DNA of 64,000 bases from Telluria antibiotica (GCF_011682055.1 NZ_JAAQOM010000007.1:248001-312000); one strand, 5' to 3'. Positions 8,752 to 17,724 are shown, counted from the stretch's first letter. Numbers and translations are program-made. The notes: generated by a model not told the origin, from the sequence alone.

Positions 8752-9321
8752 TTAAGCAAGACCAGGCGATTGCATTTTCACAGCATTAAATCTTTGCTCT
8801 GCTTCGCGGAATACCGTTTTCACTCTCTCGACATCCCAAGGGCGTTCGACTAGTGTTTCGTGCTCCCACTCGCTTCTGGGCTCATCCGGGGCGAAGAAAT
8901 CTCCGCCATAAATATGGATTGCCGAGGTCATCTTGCTGATTGGGTTCAGGACGGAATGGATGGTATCCGCCCCCAGCGCCACAACGTCACCAGCCCCGAG
9001 CGACCTTGCGCTTGCTGCTTCGATGGTCATTTCTTTCCTGCGCCAAAATATATTGTCTTCTCTGCCTGAGTAAATGCCGATTACCGCAAACATCTGGTGG
9101 TTGTGCGGCATGAGGGCCATATACGGTGCCCAGGTAAACTGCAGAATGGTCAAGTCATGTGCACGATAAAGCGTAGTAATACCCGCATGCCGAGGCTCAC
9201 CAAGCTCGGTCATTACGTTTGCGCCATTGGAAACCGCTTCTTCCATGATTTCGCGAATGGCTCCCTGACCCTCGACCACGGCAGCCCTGCAATCCTGTAT
9301 GAAACGCTCTTTGCTGAACAC
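8752..9321 (-). CDS. Cysteine dioxygenase-like cupin enzyme
   Basis: 189 residues from a GTG at 9321 (MFSKERFIQDCRA), chosen because AAGGAG lies 7 bases before it; an ATG 28 codons upstream (9405) has no such site. It has the cupin fold with LMPHNHQMFAVIGIYSGRED, the signature of the cysteine dioxygenase type I family (PHxH...GxExN-like). Predicted iron ligands are H73 and H75 with H122 (DTIHSVLN), and E88 in GREDN. The substrate is a thiol in characterised relatives (cysteine, 3-mercaptopropionate), but this protein belongs to a poorly characterised subgroup. It lies at the edge of the tRNA-bounded block, downstream of the DUF1326-DUF2182 pair on the same strand with a 250-base gap. Confidence 0.75.
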   Translation of the reverse strand: MFSKERFIQDCRAAVVEGQGAIREIMEEAVSNGANVMTELGEPRHAGITTLYRAHDLTILQFTWAPYMALMPHNHQMFAVIGIYSGREDNIFWRRKEMTIEAASARSLGAGDVVALGADTIHSVLNPISKMTSAIHIYGGDFFAPDEPRSEWEHETLVERPWDVERVKTVFREAEQRFNAVKMQSPGLA

Positions 9322-9572
9322 GATGACACTCCTTACTTGCACAAGTTCATGGAGTTGCCTTTTATCTACCAAGAAGCGCTTCGCGCAACCCGGCTCCCTC
9401 GACATGCCGATTCTACGCTTCCGCGAATGCCCGGCAACCGGGTTCAATCCACGCCGTTCTCGAGCAACACCCCGGCCTCTCCTGTAGCGGCTGGGCAGCA
9501 CTGCGCTGGAAGACCTGGCCGCCGCGATCCCGGTGGTCGAAGGGCAGGGCGCCCTCTTCCCACCTTGAGTGC

Positions 9573-10397
9573 TCAGGGATGCGACAGCATGCCGGGCCCG
9601 GCCGCACCGGCATGCAACAGTGCCGCAATGCCCCATCCGATCAGCAAAACTCCCGCGCCGCGGCCGATCCAGTGGCCTGCGGGAGCAAGCTTTTCGGTCA
9701 GAACCAGGATGGCCAGCCCCGCAATCCAGCCCAGGTTCATGATGCCACCGACAAAGAGCAGCAGCATCAGAATCCAGCAACAGCCCACGCAGTAGACGCC
9801 ATGCAGTACTCCCATCACGAAAGCGCCACGCACGCCGGAGCGCCAATGGGTCAGCACGAATTCCAGGGGGGAGCGGCAGCCTTGAAGGCAGGTCTTCTTG
9901 AGCGGCGACCATTGGTACATGCCTGCTGCAATCAGTATTCCACCAGCCAGGGTCTTGCTCGTCGTCTCCATCATGGGCGAGAGCAGGGCAAGCCGCTCCA
10001 GGCCATACTGAAGCGCAACCGCTCCGAGGCTGAATGCGGTCCAGAGCGCAACATATCCGGCGGCAAACATCCCCGAACTCGTGGCCGCCATGCCGTTGTC
10101 GTGACGGCCGCGCGCAATCGTGGCGTAGAGCAGGATCATCGGTGCGGCGCTCGGCAGCATCATGGCCGCCATCATCGCGGTCCACATGAGCAACATGACG
10201 AGGGCATGGCCGAGTGTCCATGGCCCTGAGCTCATGGGCATCAGCATGCCATCCATTTCCTGCATGGTGCCGGCGCCGGCCAGCAGATAGGCCCACGACA
10301 GCACGACAGCGGCCAGTACCCCGGCGACCACCAGGAGGCGATCGTAGCGCAAGGCTCGCGTTACCAGTCCATGGGCGTGCTCGCGAGCGTGGCCCAT
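9573..10397 (-). CDS. DUF2182 integral membrane protein
   Basis: 274 residues with about six membrane segments. Methionine-rich stretches (MLLMWTAMMAAMMLPSAAPM, and MQEMDGMLMPM before it) and the motif LHGVYCVGCCWILMLLLFVG mark the DUF2182 family of predicted metal-binding membrane proteins. The ATG abuts the stop codon of the DUF1326 gene (TAAATG), so the two are one operon. Known: the pair recurs in many proteobacteria; the biochemical function is not known. The Met/Cys pattern suggests handling of copper or another soft metal, which is inference. Confidence 0.85.
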   Translation of the reverse strand: MGHAREHAHGLVTRALRYDRLLVVAGVLAAVVLSWAYLLAGAGTMQEMDGMLMPMSSGPWTLGHALVMLLMWTAMMAAMMLPSAAPMILLYATIARGRHDNGMAATSSGMFAAGYVALWTAFSLGAVALQYGLERLALLSPMMETTSKTLAGGILIAAGMYQWSPLKKTCLQGCRSPLEFVLTHWRSGVRGAFVMGVLHGVYCVGCCWILMLLLFVGGIMNLGWIAGLAILVLTEKLAPAGHWIGRGAGVLLIGWGIAALLHAGAAGPGMLSHP

Positions 10398-11030
10398 TTA
10401 CGCTTCCACGCCATGCGGCGTTTGCACGACATCGGCGAGCGTACTGTGCGTTCCCCTGGTATCGAACCGGATGGCGCCGGTACTGTGGATATTCGCTGCG
10501 GCGACCTCGCCCTCCCGGTGCTCGAACCCTTCCGGCATGACGACCTGGATGCGGTGGGGAGCGCCGGTCACCGGGTTCCTGATCGGTTCCACATCGGTTT
10601 CGAGCACGCCTGGAATGTCAATGCTCGCGACCCTGGCGAGCTTGTCGAATTCGATGTGCACCGGCGCAAAGATCGGCTCATGCATCGTCGTCACGATCAG
10701 GCTGAAAATATGGAACAAGGTTCCTTCCGCAGAATTTTTCCCTGACAGGATGGCAAACAACGCTTCGCGTTGCGCCGGTGTGGCGCGCTCATCGATAATC
10801 GCTTGCGCCTCACCGTTGCCTTCGTGTAATGCCCCAGGAAAGTGGACCGTCACGCAGAAACTCAGGCCGCTCAGGTCGGTTGACTCAAAATTTCCCTTTG
10901 TAATCCGCATCCCGATCAGGCCCTTGCACTCTCCATTGGTGGGTCTTGCATTGAAATCGCACGGGCATCCAAACGCACAGTTGCAGTTCTTGATCCATTC
11001 GCCTTCCAGCCGCCAGTTTGCTTGTGCCAT
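10398..11030 (-). CDS. DUF1326 cysteine-motif protein
   Basis: 210 residues from ATG at 11030, preceded by AGGAGG at 8 bases; the longer frame to 11108 is unsupported. The N-terminus carries NCNCAFGCPCDFNARPTNGEC (cysteines 16, 18, 22, 24 and 35; listed as CNC, CPC and a later C), the hallmark of DUF1326. The remainder is a beta-rich domain with HEPIFAPVHIEFD. No signal peptide, so it acts in the cytoplasm. It is the first gene of a two-gene operon with the DUF2182 membrane protein. A metal-binding role through the Cys cluster is likely but unproven. Confidence 0.85.
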   Translation of the reverse strand: MAQANWRLEGEWIKNCNCAFGCPCDFNARPTNGECKGLIGMRITKGNFESTDLSGLSFCVTVHFPGALHEGNGEAQAIIDERATPAQREALFAILSGKNSAEGTLFHIFSLIVTTMHEPIFAPVHIEFDKLARVASIDIPGVLETDVEPIRNPVTGAPHRIQVVMPEGFEHREGEVAAANIHSTGAIRFDTRGTHSTLADVVQTPHGVEA

Positions 11031-11460
11031 GATCACATCCTCCTGTTCGCCGTGTGCCAAGCCTGCAGCAAGGCTATGCTGTGAAGCGGCAAGCCTCCCG
11101 TCATTCACTGTAGGTCGTGTTCAGGGTGCCGGCAATGTCTTTTCTTCACCCGGAAGGGCTTTTCCGGAAAGGGACGGCATAAAAGCGTTTCCTGGGCCGG
11201 AAACAAAACGTCAGCCTGCGAGGGGCGGCGTTTGCTTGGGGATGTTCCAGGAGTTGCCGCTAGCGAACGCCGCACGTCACGACGTGCGGAGTCTTGACTA
11301 CAGGTGCCGTTGCCTTAACAAGGAGAAATCATGATTCCGAGGGTGGCTGTTGCTACACTGGCATTAGAGGTAATTGGTAACTATCGATATCTGAATGATT
11401 CCGGTATTTGGACAGTTTGCCGATCACTGCCGTGTAAGTGAGCATAAGGGAGGAATAACA
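11031..11460. other. 430-bp divergent intergenic region
   Basis: This gap holds the divergent promoters for the DUF1326-DUF2182 operon and the dehalogenase. A weak GC hairpin lies near 11205-11233 and one short ORF with a good ribosome site lies at 11331 (listed separately). No repeat or operator stood out. Confidence 0.5.
11331..11441 (+). CDS. Possible 36-residue ORF upstream of dehalogenase
   Basis: ATG at 11331 has a textbook AACAAGGAGAAATC ribosome site. The product MIPRVAVATLALEVIGNYRY... ends at TGA 11439, 19 bases before the dehalogenase start. It could be a leader peptide coupling translation of the next gene, or the start of a decayed gene whose leader survives: nearly the same CTTAACAAGGAGA leader precedes the carboxylesterase at 42170. 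I recognise no family. Confidence 0.3.
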   Translation: MIPRVAVATLALEVIGNYRYLNDSGIWTVCRSLPCK

Positions 11461-12252
11461 ATGGCAACTTTTGTCTTCGACGCCTATGGCACCTTATTTG
11501 ATACTCATTCGGTCGCATCAGCGACGGAGGAGGCATTTCCGGGGCAAGGAAGTGCAATTACCGAAATCTGGCGCCTGAAGCAGCTTGAGTACACCTGGCT
11601 GCGTTCATTAATGGAGCGGTATGAGGATTTTTGGGCCGTCACCCGCGAATCGCTCGCCTATACATTGAAGAGCCTGGGGCTTGCAGCCGATCCGGCAACA
11701 TTCGACAGGATCCTGGAACGCTACCTCCACCTTTCGCCTTATCCGGACGCGCTCGAGACGCTGCAGACATTGCGGGCGAAGGGACACCGGCTGGCGGTCC
11801 TGTCCAACGGCAGTCAGTCCATGCTTGACGAGCTGGTTGCCAATACGGGGCTCAACGGGGCTCTGGATGCGGTATTGAGCGTCGATGCAAAGGGTGTCTT
11901 CAAACCAAGCCCCAAAGCGTATTCGCTGGTGAAGGAAAGCCTGGGGGTAGAGCCGAGCGAAGTAGTTTTTGTGTCCTGCAACCCGTTCGACGTCAGCGGC
12001 GCAAAGAGCTTTGGATTCAGGGTGGCCTGGATTGAGCGCGTGCCCGCGGCTGCCTTGCAGAATGAACTGCGGGCATCCCGTGCGATGGGACCGGCAACGA
12101 TCTTCAAGGTTCTCCGGATGCGCAACGACGAGCTCGGCTATGACCCGGACGTGCGCATCAACTCGCTCATGGAGCTGGCAAACATTGATAGCACAACCCT
12201 TGGCGCAGGGAATTCGACATCAACGAAACAGGTTTTCGGACCGGGCGACTGA
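11461..12252 (+). CDS. Haloacid dehalogenase type II (HAD superfamily)
   Basis: 263 residues from ATG at 11461 with GGGAGG upstream; the frame from 11395 has no ribosome site. The N-terminal HAD motif I is FVFDAYGTLFD (nucleophile D7). Motif II is LSNGS (S115), motif III K148 in FKPSPKAY, and motif IV NPFD (D177). DAYGTLFD followed by a helical cap matches L-2-haloacid dehalogenase, which hydrolyses L-2-haloalkanoates to D-2-hydroxy acids in the cytoplasm. The C-terminus has about 30 residues beyond the usual family end. It sits inside the tRNA-bounded block, alone on its strand. Confidence 0.85.
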   Translation: MATFVFDAYGTLFDTHSVASATEEAFPGQGSAITEIWRLKQLEYTWLRSLMERYEDFWAVTRESLAYTLKSLGLAADPATFDRILERYLHLSPYPDALETLQTLRAKGHRLAVLSNGSQSMLDELVANTGLNGALDAVLSVDAKGVFKPSPKAYSLVKESLGVEPSEVVFVSCNPFDVSGAKSFGFRVAWIERVPAAALQNELRASRAMGPATIFKVLRMRNDELGYDPDVRINSLMELANIDSTTLGAGNSTSTKQVFGPGD

Positions 12253-12470
12253 AGCTGCCCGCCTTCTCTGTTCTCGCGCGCTTACCGGGCGGACCATGTC
12301 AATCGTAGCCAGCCTGCGCAGTTTTTCGTTTGCGTTTCGCGAGGTGGAGCGGATACTCTGCTTTGGCGTACCGGTCGCCCCTATGCTCATGCTGCTGGCG
12401 CTGGCTCCTTGAAGCCGACGAGCGACCAAAGATCGACCGGACACAAGGACTAAGAACGCCAGAAACGACA

Positions 12471-12494
12471 ACGCCCACTTGCATGAGTGGGCGT
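12471..12494 (-). terminator. Terminator of tRNA-Phe
   Basis: Perfect 9-bp stem ACGCCCACT/AGTGGGCGT, 17 bases beyond the tRNA 3' end, with TTGTCGTTT on the minus strand after it. Confidence 0.7.
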
Positions 12495-12511
12495 TGCGTG
12501 AACGATGTTCT

Positions 12512-12587
12512 TGGTGGCCCGGGGCGGAATCGAACCACCGACACAAGGATTTTCAATCCTCTGCTCTACCAACTGAGCTACCAGGCC
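12512..12587 (-). tRNA. tRNA-Phe (GAA)
   Basis: 76 bases on the minus strand from GGCCTGGTAGCTC to the encoded CCA. Acceptor stem GGCCTGG/CCGGGCC, anticodon stem GAGGA/TCCTT with loop TTGAAAA (anticodon GAA), T stem GGTGG/CCGCC with loop TTCGATT. All four arms fold. It is identical to the copy at 51857-51932 and it bounds the block described at 8651-12511. Confidence 0.97.
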
Positions 12588-12654
12588 AAGGCGGCGCAGT
12601 ATAGCATGGGTTACGCGAAATCCATAATTTTTGTCGCGCCGGCCCGCGCCCGGC

Positions 12655-13152
12655 TCAGACGCGCGCCGCCGCGCGTTCCGCGGCCCGTTCCTCGTGCTTG
12701 CGGTCGAGTTCCAGCCGCAGTTCCTTGCGGCCCTTGGCTTCCTCGTAGCGGCGCTGCTCGTCCGGCGTGAACGGGCGCAGCGGCGGCACCGGGACGGGCT
12801 GCTTGTCGTCGCCCACCGCCACCATCGTGAAGAAACAGCTGTTCACGTGGCGCACTTGCTGGGTGCGGATGTTTTCCGCGACGACCTTGATCCCGATTTC
12901 CATCGACGTGCGGCCCGTGTAGTTCACGGCCGCGAGGAACGTCACCAGCTCGCCCACGTGGATCGGCTGGCGGAACGTCACCTGGTCGACGCTCATCGTC
13001 ACGACGTAGGTGCCGGCATAGCGGCTGGCGCAGGCGTAGGCCACCTGGTCGAGCAGTTTCAGGATGTTCCCGCCGTGTACGTTGCCGGAAAAATTCGCGG
13101 TATCCGGCGTCATCAGGACCGTCATGGTGAGTTGGTGGGCGGGGAGATTCAT
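12655..13152 (-). CDS. Acyl-CoA thioesterase, hotdog fold
   Basis: 165 residues. The motif TANFSGNVHGGNILKLLDQV (about 18-37) is the hotdog active-site helix of the YciA/ACOT family. VTFRQPIHVGELVTF and CFFTMVAVGDDKQPVPV are family-typical strands. It hydrolyses acyl-CoA thioesters in the cytoplasm; chain-length preference is not readable. A charged C-terminal tail (RKHEERAAERAAARV) ends the protein. It is transcribed with the same orientation as the upstream chemoreceptor gene, about 90 bases away. Confidence 0.9.
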   Translation of the reverse strand: MNLPAHQLTMTVLMTPDTANFSGNVHGGNILKLLDQVAYACASRYAGTYVVTMSVDQVTFRQPIHVGELVTFLAAVNYTGRTSMEIGIKVVAENIRTQQVRHVNSCFFTMVAVGDDKQPVPVPPLRPFTPDEQRRYEEAKGRKELRLELDRKHEERAAERAAARV

Positions 13153-13242
13153 GGCGTCGAGCGTAAAGATGAAAAGAATAGGATGATGTTGCCTGAGAAA
13201 CTCGGTCGCGGCAACATCGCCCTGTCCTCGACGTTGCGACCG

Positions 13243-15003
13243 TCAGAATTCTTCCCATTCGCCGTCCATCGTGGCGGGGGCTGCATGCCGTGCCCCTTTT
13301 GCCGTGCCCGCGGCGGCTGCTGGCTTCGCGGCCGGTCGGGCGACGGGCCGGGTTGCCGCCGCCGTGGGCCGGCGTGCGGGCGGCAGCGCGGGTTTCGCTG
13401 CGGCCGGCGCCGGCGCGGCGGGCCGCGTGGACGATGGCACCGGTCCGCCGTCCACGCGGAACAGCGCCACCAGCCCGGCAAGCGCCTGCGCCTGCTCGTG
13501 CATCGCCTGCGTCGTGGCCGCCGATTCCTCGACGAGTGCCGCGTTCTGCTGCGTCACGCCATCCATCTGCACGATCGCCTCGTTGACCTGGCCGATGCCG
13601 CTGGCCTGTTCGCGGCTGGAGGCGACGATCTCGTTCATGATGCCAGTGACGCGGCCGATGCTGTCGACGATGTCCTGCATCGTCTGGCCGGCCTGGCCCG
13701 CGAGGGTCGCGCCGTCGGCCACGCGCTGGGTCGAGGCGTCGATCAGGTCCTTGATCTCCTTCGCGGCGGCGGCCGAACGCTGGGCGAGGGCACGCACCTC
13801 GGCCGCGACGACGGCGAAGCCGCGGCCTTGCTCTCCCGCGCGCGCCGCTTCCACGGCGGCGTTCAGCGCGAGGATGTTGGTCTGGAAGGCGATGCCGTCG
13901 ATGACGGCGATGATGTCGACGATGCGCGCCGACGAGGCGTTGATCGCGCCCATCGTGTCGACCAGCTGGCCGACCATCGCGCCGCCCTGTTGCGCCACGC
14001 GCGCGGCGTCGCCGGCCATGCGGTTGGCTTCCTCGGCGTTGGTCGAGTTGTGGGCGACGGCCGCCGTCAATTGCTCCATCGACGACGCCGTCTCTTCCAG
14101 TGCCTGCGCCTGGTTTTCCGTGCGGTGCGACAGGTCTTGCGCGTCCCCGGTCATCGTGGCGATGGCGGCGCCGATCGTGCCGGTGCCCGCGCGCACGTCG
14201 GCGACGATGCCGGCGAGGCTCGCGCGCATGCGTTCGAGGGCGGCCATCAGGCTGTCCTTGTCGCCGCTGCGCACGGGTACTGGCACGCACAGGTTGCCGC
14301 CCGCGATCTCGGCCGCCACCTGCGCCGCCGCGGCCGGCTCGCCGCCCAGGCGCCGGAACAGGGCGCGCGCGAACAGCGTGCCGGCCGCGATGCTGAAGAC
14401 GAGTGTGCCAAGGCACAGCGCGGACAGCACGCGGCTGCTGCGGTCCGCGCTCGCGAGCACGGCCGCGACGCGCGTGTCGATCTCCTTCTGCTGCAGCTCC
14501 AGCAAGGCCTTGATGTGGCCGAGGTACGCGGTCACGGCGGGCATGAATTCGTCGTCGAAGACCTTGCGTGCCTCGGCATCGTTGCCCGCCTTCTTGAGGG
14601 CCATCACGCGGTCGCGTGTGGCGATGTAGCGCTGGCGCGCCGTGCCGATGCGCTCGAAGACGGCCTGCTCCTCCGGCGTGTCGAGCAGGGCGCCGACCTG
14701 TTTCTGCAATGCGGTGGTGCGCGTCGTCGAGTCCTGCGTCTCGGCCGAGTAGTACGTGGCCAGTTCCGGATCGGCCGCGCGCGCGATGGCGCCGGTGCGC
14801 TTGGCGGCGATCGACGTGTTCAGCAGCCAGCTGGACATGAGGCGCTCCTTGGCGAGCGGACGCTGGGTGAGGGCCTGCGTGTCGTCCGACAGGACTTGCA
14901 GGCGCCAGATGGCAATGGCCGTCGCGAGGAACGACAGCGCGATGACGACGACGAACGTGAACCTGAGCTGGTTACGGACGCTGGCGGTGGCGGATGGGAT
15001 CAC
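13243..15003 (-). CDS. Methyl-accepting chemotaxis protein
   Basis: 586 residues from a GTG at 15003 preceded by AAGGAG; the 308 codons upstream in the open frame are shadow of the divergent hydrolase. TM1 is at about 14-34, followed by a four-helix-bundle periplasmic sensor domain (about 35-190), TM2 at 192-213, HAMP 214-266 and the cytoplasmic signalling hairpin. The tip sequence is [20 protein letters not shown]. An Ala/Pro-rich linker of about 70 residues leads to a C-terminal EWEEF, which fits the xWxxF tether that binds CheR/CheB in high-abundance receptors. It senses a periplasmic ligand and signals to CheA; the ligand is unknown. No other che genes are nearby. Confidence 0.92.
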   Translation of the reverse strand: MIPSATASVRNQLRFTFVVVIALSFLATAIAIWRLQVLSDDTQALTQRPLAKERLMSSWLLNTSIAAKRTGAIARAADPELATYYSAETQDSTTRTTALQKQVGALLDTPEEQAVFERIGTARQRYIATRDRVMALKKAGNDAEARKVFDDEFMPAVTAYLGHIKALLELQQKEIDTRVAAVLASADRSSRVLSALCLGTLVFSIAAGTLFARALFRRLGGEPAAAAQVAAEIAGGNLCVPVPVRSGDKDSLMAALERMRASLAGIVADVRAGTGTIGAAIATMTGDAQDLSHRTENQAQALEETASSMEQLTAAVAHNSTNAEEANRMAGDAARVAQQGGAMVGQLVDTMGAINASSARIVDIIAVIDGIAFQTNILALNAAVEAARAGEQGRGFAVVAAEVRALAQRSAAAAKEIKDLIDASTQRVADGATLAGQAGQTMQDIVDSIGRVTGIMNEIVASSREQASGIGQVNEAIVQMDGVTQQNAALVEESAATTQAMHEQAQALAGLVALFRVDGGPVPSSTRPAAPAPAAAKPALPPARRPTAAATRPVARPAAKPAAAAGTAKGARHAAPATMDGEWEEF

Positions 15004-15243
15004 GTGGGCTCCTTGGCTGGTTGAGGACCGTGCCCGGCTTTTTTCGGGCAACAAGACGCAATGAGAGTCCCATCCACGGGCGCCCGCCTTGACGCCGTGC
15101 AGGGTCACGCATTTTTTTGCTCGGGAGCAAGCGGAGCAGGGATGGCCGTATCCGTCGCGGGTGAAAAGCAGGCCAAGGAGACAACGACCGTGGCCGGATC
15201 GGCAACGCCGGTGTGCGCCGGCCACGTCTGCTAGGATGCCGGG

Positions 15244-15939
15244 ATGGCTATTCTTCTCGTTCCCGGTTTCATGGCCGACGACACCCTGTGGGACGACGTG
15301 GTGCCGGGGTTCGCGTGCTTCGGTCCCGTCGTCCATGCCGATCTGCGCCACGACACGTCGGTCGAGGCGATGGCGCGCCGCGTCCTCGAGACGGCACCCG
15401 AGTCGTTCCTGCTCGTCGGCTTTTCGATGGGCGGCTACGTCGCGCGCGCGATCGCGCGCCAGGCGCCCGCGCGGGTGCGGGCGCTCGTGCTGGTCGCCAC
15501 GTCGACCCGCGGCGACACGGCCGCGCTGCAGAAGCGCAAGGGCGCGATCGGGAACGCGGCGCCGACGATCGCATTCAGCGGCCTGAGCCGTACGGCCGTC
15601 GCCACGTCGCTGCATCCGAAGAACCGCGACAACGACGCGCTGATCGAACGCGTGCGCGCGATGGGGACGCGCCTCGGTGGCGACGTATTCCGGCGCCAGT
15701 CGCTGCTGGACCGGCCCGGCGACCTCGAGCGCTCCGGCGAGATCCGCTGCCCGACGCTCGTCGTGGCCGCCGCGCAGGACCAGTTGCGCAGCCTGGCGGA
15801 AGCGCGCGAGATGGCCGACGCGATTCCCGGTGCCACGCTCGCCGTCATCGAGGACAGCGGCCACATGATCCCCATCGAGGCGCCGCAGCGCCTGGTCGAC
15901 GTGATCGTGCCCTGGCTCGCGGCGCACGCGGACGCGTAG
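15244..15939 (+). CDS. Alpha/beta hydrolase
   Basis: 231 residues, cytoplasmic (no signal). [14 protein letters not shown] opens the fold, nucleophile S61 is in [10 protein letters not shown], the acid is probably in the AAAQDQLRS segment and the histidine is in [12 protein letters not shown] near 211. This resembles the short alpha/beta hydrolases annotated as carboxylesterase BioH-like or MenH-like, but no substrate can be given. Divergent from the chemoreceptor gene. Confidence 0.8.
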   Translation: MAILLVPGFMADDTLWDDVVPGFACFGPVVHADLRHDTSVEAMARRVLETAPESFLLVGFSMGGYVARAIARQAPARVRALVLVATSTRGDTAALQKRKGAIGNAAPTIAFSGLSRTAVATSLHPKNRDNDALIERVRAMGTRLGGDVFRRQSLLDRPGDLERSGEIRCPTLVVAAAQDQLRSLAEAREMADAIPGATLAVIEDSGHMIPIEAPQRLVDVIVPWLAAHADA

Positions 15940-16056
15940 CGCCGCGCACCGTTCAGCCCCGGCCGGACGGCGGGACGTCGTCCATGCCGAGCACGGCCAG
16001 CGTCGCCCGCAGCGACAGCAACGCGGCCCGTGCCCGGCGCCGTGCGCGGGTCATCG

Positions 16057-17511
16057 TTACGCCTCGGCGCGCAGGCGGCGCAGCGCGTCGGCGACGCCCT
16101 GGCCGTACGCCGGGTCGGCCTTCAGGAAGTGGCCGATCTGGCGGTCCTGGGTGGCGGCGTCCGCGCCGGCCAGGCTGCCCGCGATGTTCGCGACCAGGTT
16201 GCGGCGGCCTTCGTCCGTCAGCAGGCGGAACAGGTTGCCGGCCTGCGTGAAATGGTCGTCGGTGGCGCGGGTGTCGTAGCGGCCCGCGTTGCCGTCGACC
16301 GGCCAGCCGGCGTCGCCGTGGCCGATGCCGCCCGCGGCCGGGACGTCGGCCCGCACCGGATCGTGGTTCGGCGCCGCGCCGCCATTGGCGATGGCCATCG
16401 CGCCGTCGCGCTGCTGGTTGTGGAACGGGCAGCGCGGACGGTTCACGGGCAGGTGCTGGTGGTTCGTCCCGACGCGGTACAGCTGGGCGTCGTGGTAGGC
16501 GAACAGGCGCGCCTGCAGCATCTTGTCCGGGCTGTAGCCCATGCCGGGCACGATGTTCGACGGCGACAAGGCAGCCTGCTCGACGTCGGCGTGGTAGTTG
16601 TCCGGATTGCGGTTCAGTTCGAGCATGCCGACGGGGACGCGCGGGAATTCGCCCTGCGGCCATACCTTCGTCAAGTCGAACGCATCCCAGCCCGTCTTCG
16701 CTTCCCAGGCGGCGCGCTGCGCATCGTCCATCACCTGGATCTCCACGCTCCAGCGCGGGAAGTTACCGGTGGCGATGGCGTTGAACAGGTCGCGCTGGGC
16801 GTAGTCCGGGTCGACGCCGGCCAGGCGCTGGGCTTCGGCCGCGCTCAGGTTCTTAATGCCCTGCAGCGTCTTGAAGTGCCACTTGACCCAGACGCGCTCG
16901 CCCGCGTCGTTGATCAGGCTGTACGTGTGGCTGCCGAAGCCGTCCATGTGGCGGTAGCCGTCCGGCGTGCCGCGGTCGGAGAACAGGATCGTCACCTGGT
17001 GCAGGCTTTCGGGCGCGCGGCTCCAGAAGTCCCACACGTTCTGCGCCGACTTCAGGTTCGTCTGCGGATCGCGTTTTTGCGTGTGGATGAAGTCGGGGAA
17101 CTTGATGCCGTCCTTCAGGAAGAACGTCGGCGTGTTGTTGCCGACCAGGTCCCAGTTGCCTTCCTCCGTGTAGAAGCGCACGGCGAAACCGCGCGGATCG
17201 CGTTCCGTGTCGGCCGAGCCTTTTTCGCCGCCGACGGTCGAGAAGCGCAGGAACGTCTCCGTCTGCTTGCCGATGGCCGCGAACAGCTTTGCCTTCGTGT
17301 ACTTGCTGACGTCGTGCGTGACGGTGAAGGTGCCGTACGCGCCCGAACCCTTCGCGTGCACGACGCGTTCAGGGATGCGCTCGCGGTTGAAATGCTGCAG
17401 TTTTTCGATCAGGTGGAAGTCCTGCAGCAGCACGGGGCCGCGCGGGCCGGCCGTGATCGAGTTCTGGTTGTCGGCGACGGGGATGCCGGAGGCGGTGGTC
17501 AGTTGGGTCAT
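16057..17511 (-). CDS. katA: Heme catalase
   Basis: 484 residues, the small-subunit monofunctional catalase length. The distal histidine is H52 in RVVHAKGSGAYG, followed by RFSTVGGEKGSADTERDPRG and the GNW DLVGNNTPTFF stretch with the distal asparagine near 125. The proximal heme tyrosine is in ARLFAYHDAQLYR. It decomposes hydrogen peroxide to water and oxygen in the cytoplasm. It is divergent from the HD-GYP gene across an AT-rich 200-base region that contains ATAG/CTAT elements (separate entry), consistent with peroxide-responsive control. Confidence 0.95.
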   Translation of the reverse strand: MTQLTTASGIPVADNQNSITAGPRGPVLLQDFHLIEKLQHFNRERIPERVVHAKGSGAYGTFTVTHDVSKYTKAKLFAAIGKQTETFLRFSTVGGEKGSADTERDPRGFAVRFYTEEGNWDLVGNNTPTFFLKDGIKFPDFIHTQKRDPQTNLKSAQNVWDFWSRAPESLHQVTILFSDRGTPDGYRHMDGFGSHTYSLINDAGERVWVKWHFKTLQGIKNLSAAEAQRLAGVDPDYAQRDLFNAIATGNFPRWSVEIQVMDDAQRAAWEAKTGWDAFDLTKVWPQGEFPRVPVGMLELNRNPDNYHADVEQAALSPSNIVPGMGYSPDKMLQARLFAYHDAQLYRVGTNHQHLPVNRPRCPFHNQQRDGAMAIANGGAAPNHDPVRADVPAAGGIGHGDAGWPVDGNAGRYDTRATDDHFTQAGNLFRLLTDEGRRNLVANIAGSLAGADAATQDRQIGHFLKADPAYGQGVADALRRLRAEA

Positions 17512-17538
17512 GGCGGCGCTTTCAGTTGAGTTTAAATT

Positions 17539-17573
17539 CTATCGATATTTTTCTATCGATAGTTCTGTTCTAT
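17539..17573. promoter_or_regulatory. ATAG/CTAT repeats upstream of katA (possible OxyR site)
   Basis: CTATCGATA occurs twice, 14 bases apart (17539 and 17553). The segment ends in ATAG-N7-CTAT (17559-17573), the OxyR half-element spacing. A second cluster of CTAT and ATAG copies lies at 17612-17636. The full four-element OxyR consensus is not met, so this is a candidate only. Confidence 0.4.
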
Positions 17574-17724
17574 TTGCAGCCATGGTAGAGCGCAGGGGGT
17601 ATTTGTGCAAACTATCTATTTATATGGATAGGATAGAAAAAATTAATCTAATCAGGCTGACGTTGTACGGGTAGTCTATTGCTTGAATTCATCAAATAGT
17701 TCTCTTCAAGAACAAATTAACATC

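Larger units (their letters stand above)
8651..12511. mobile_element. Putative 3.9-kb island bounded by tRNA-Phe sequences
   Basis: The block lies between a decayed tRNA-Phe 3' fragment (8651-8696) and the 3' end of an intact tRNA-Phe (12512). The geometry is right for insertion at a tRNA 3' end: intact gene at one side, displaced 3' half plus its old terminator at the other, same orientation. Inside are a cupin enzyme, a DUF1326-DUF2182 pair and a haloacid dehalogenase, with longer intergenic gaps than the surroundings. No integrase or other mobility gene is visible, so if it was an integrative element it has been reduced; an alternative is tRNA duplication followed by decay. Confidence 0.5.

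Noticed and set aside
15953..16054. 33-codon ORF two bases after the katA stop
   Set aside because: No ribosome site, Arg/Ala-rich composition typical of shadow sequence, no family.
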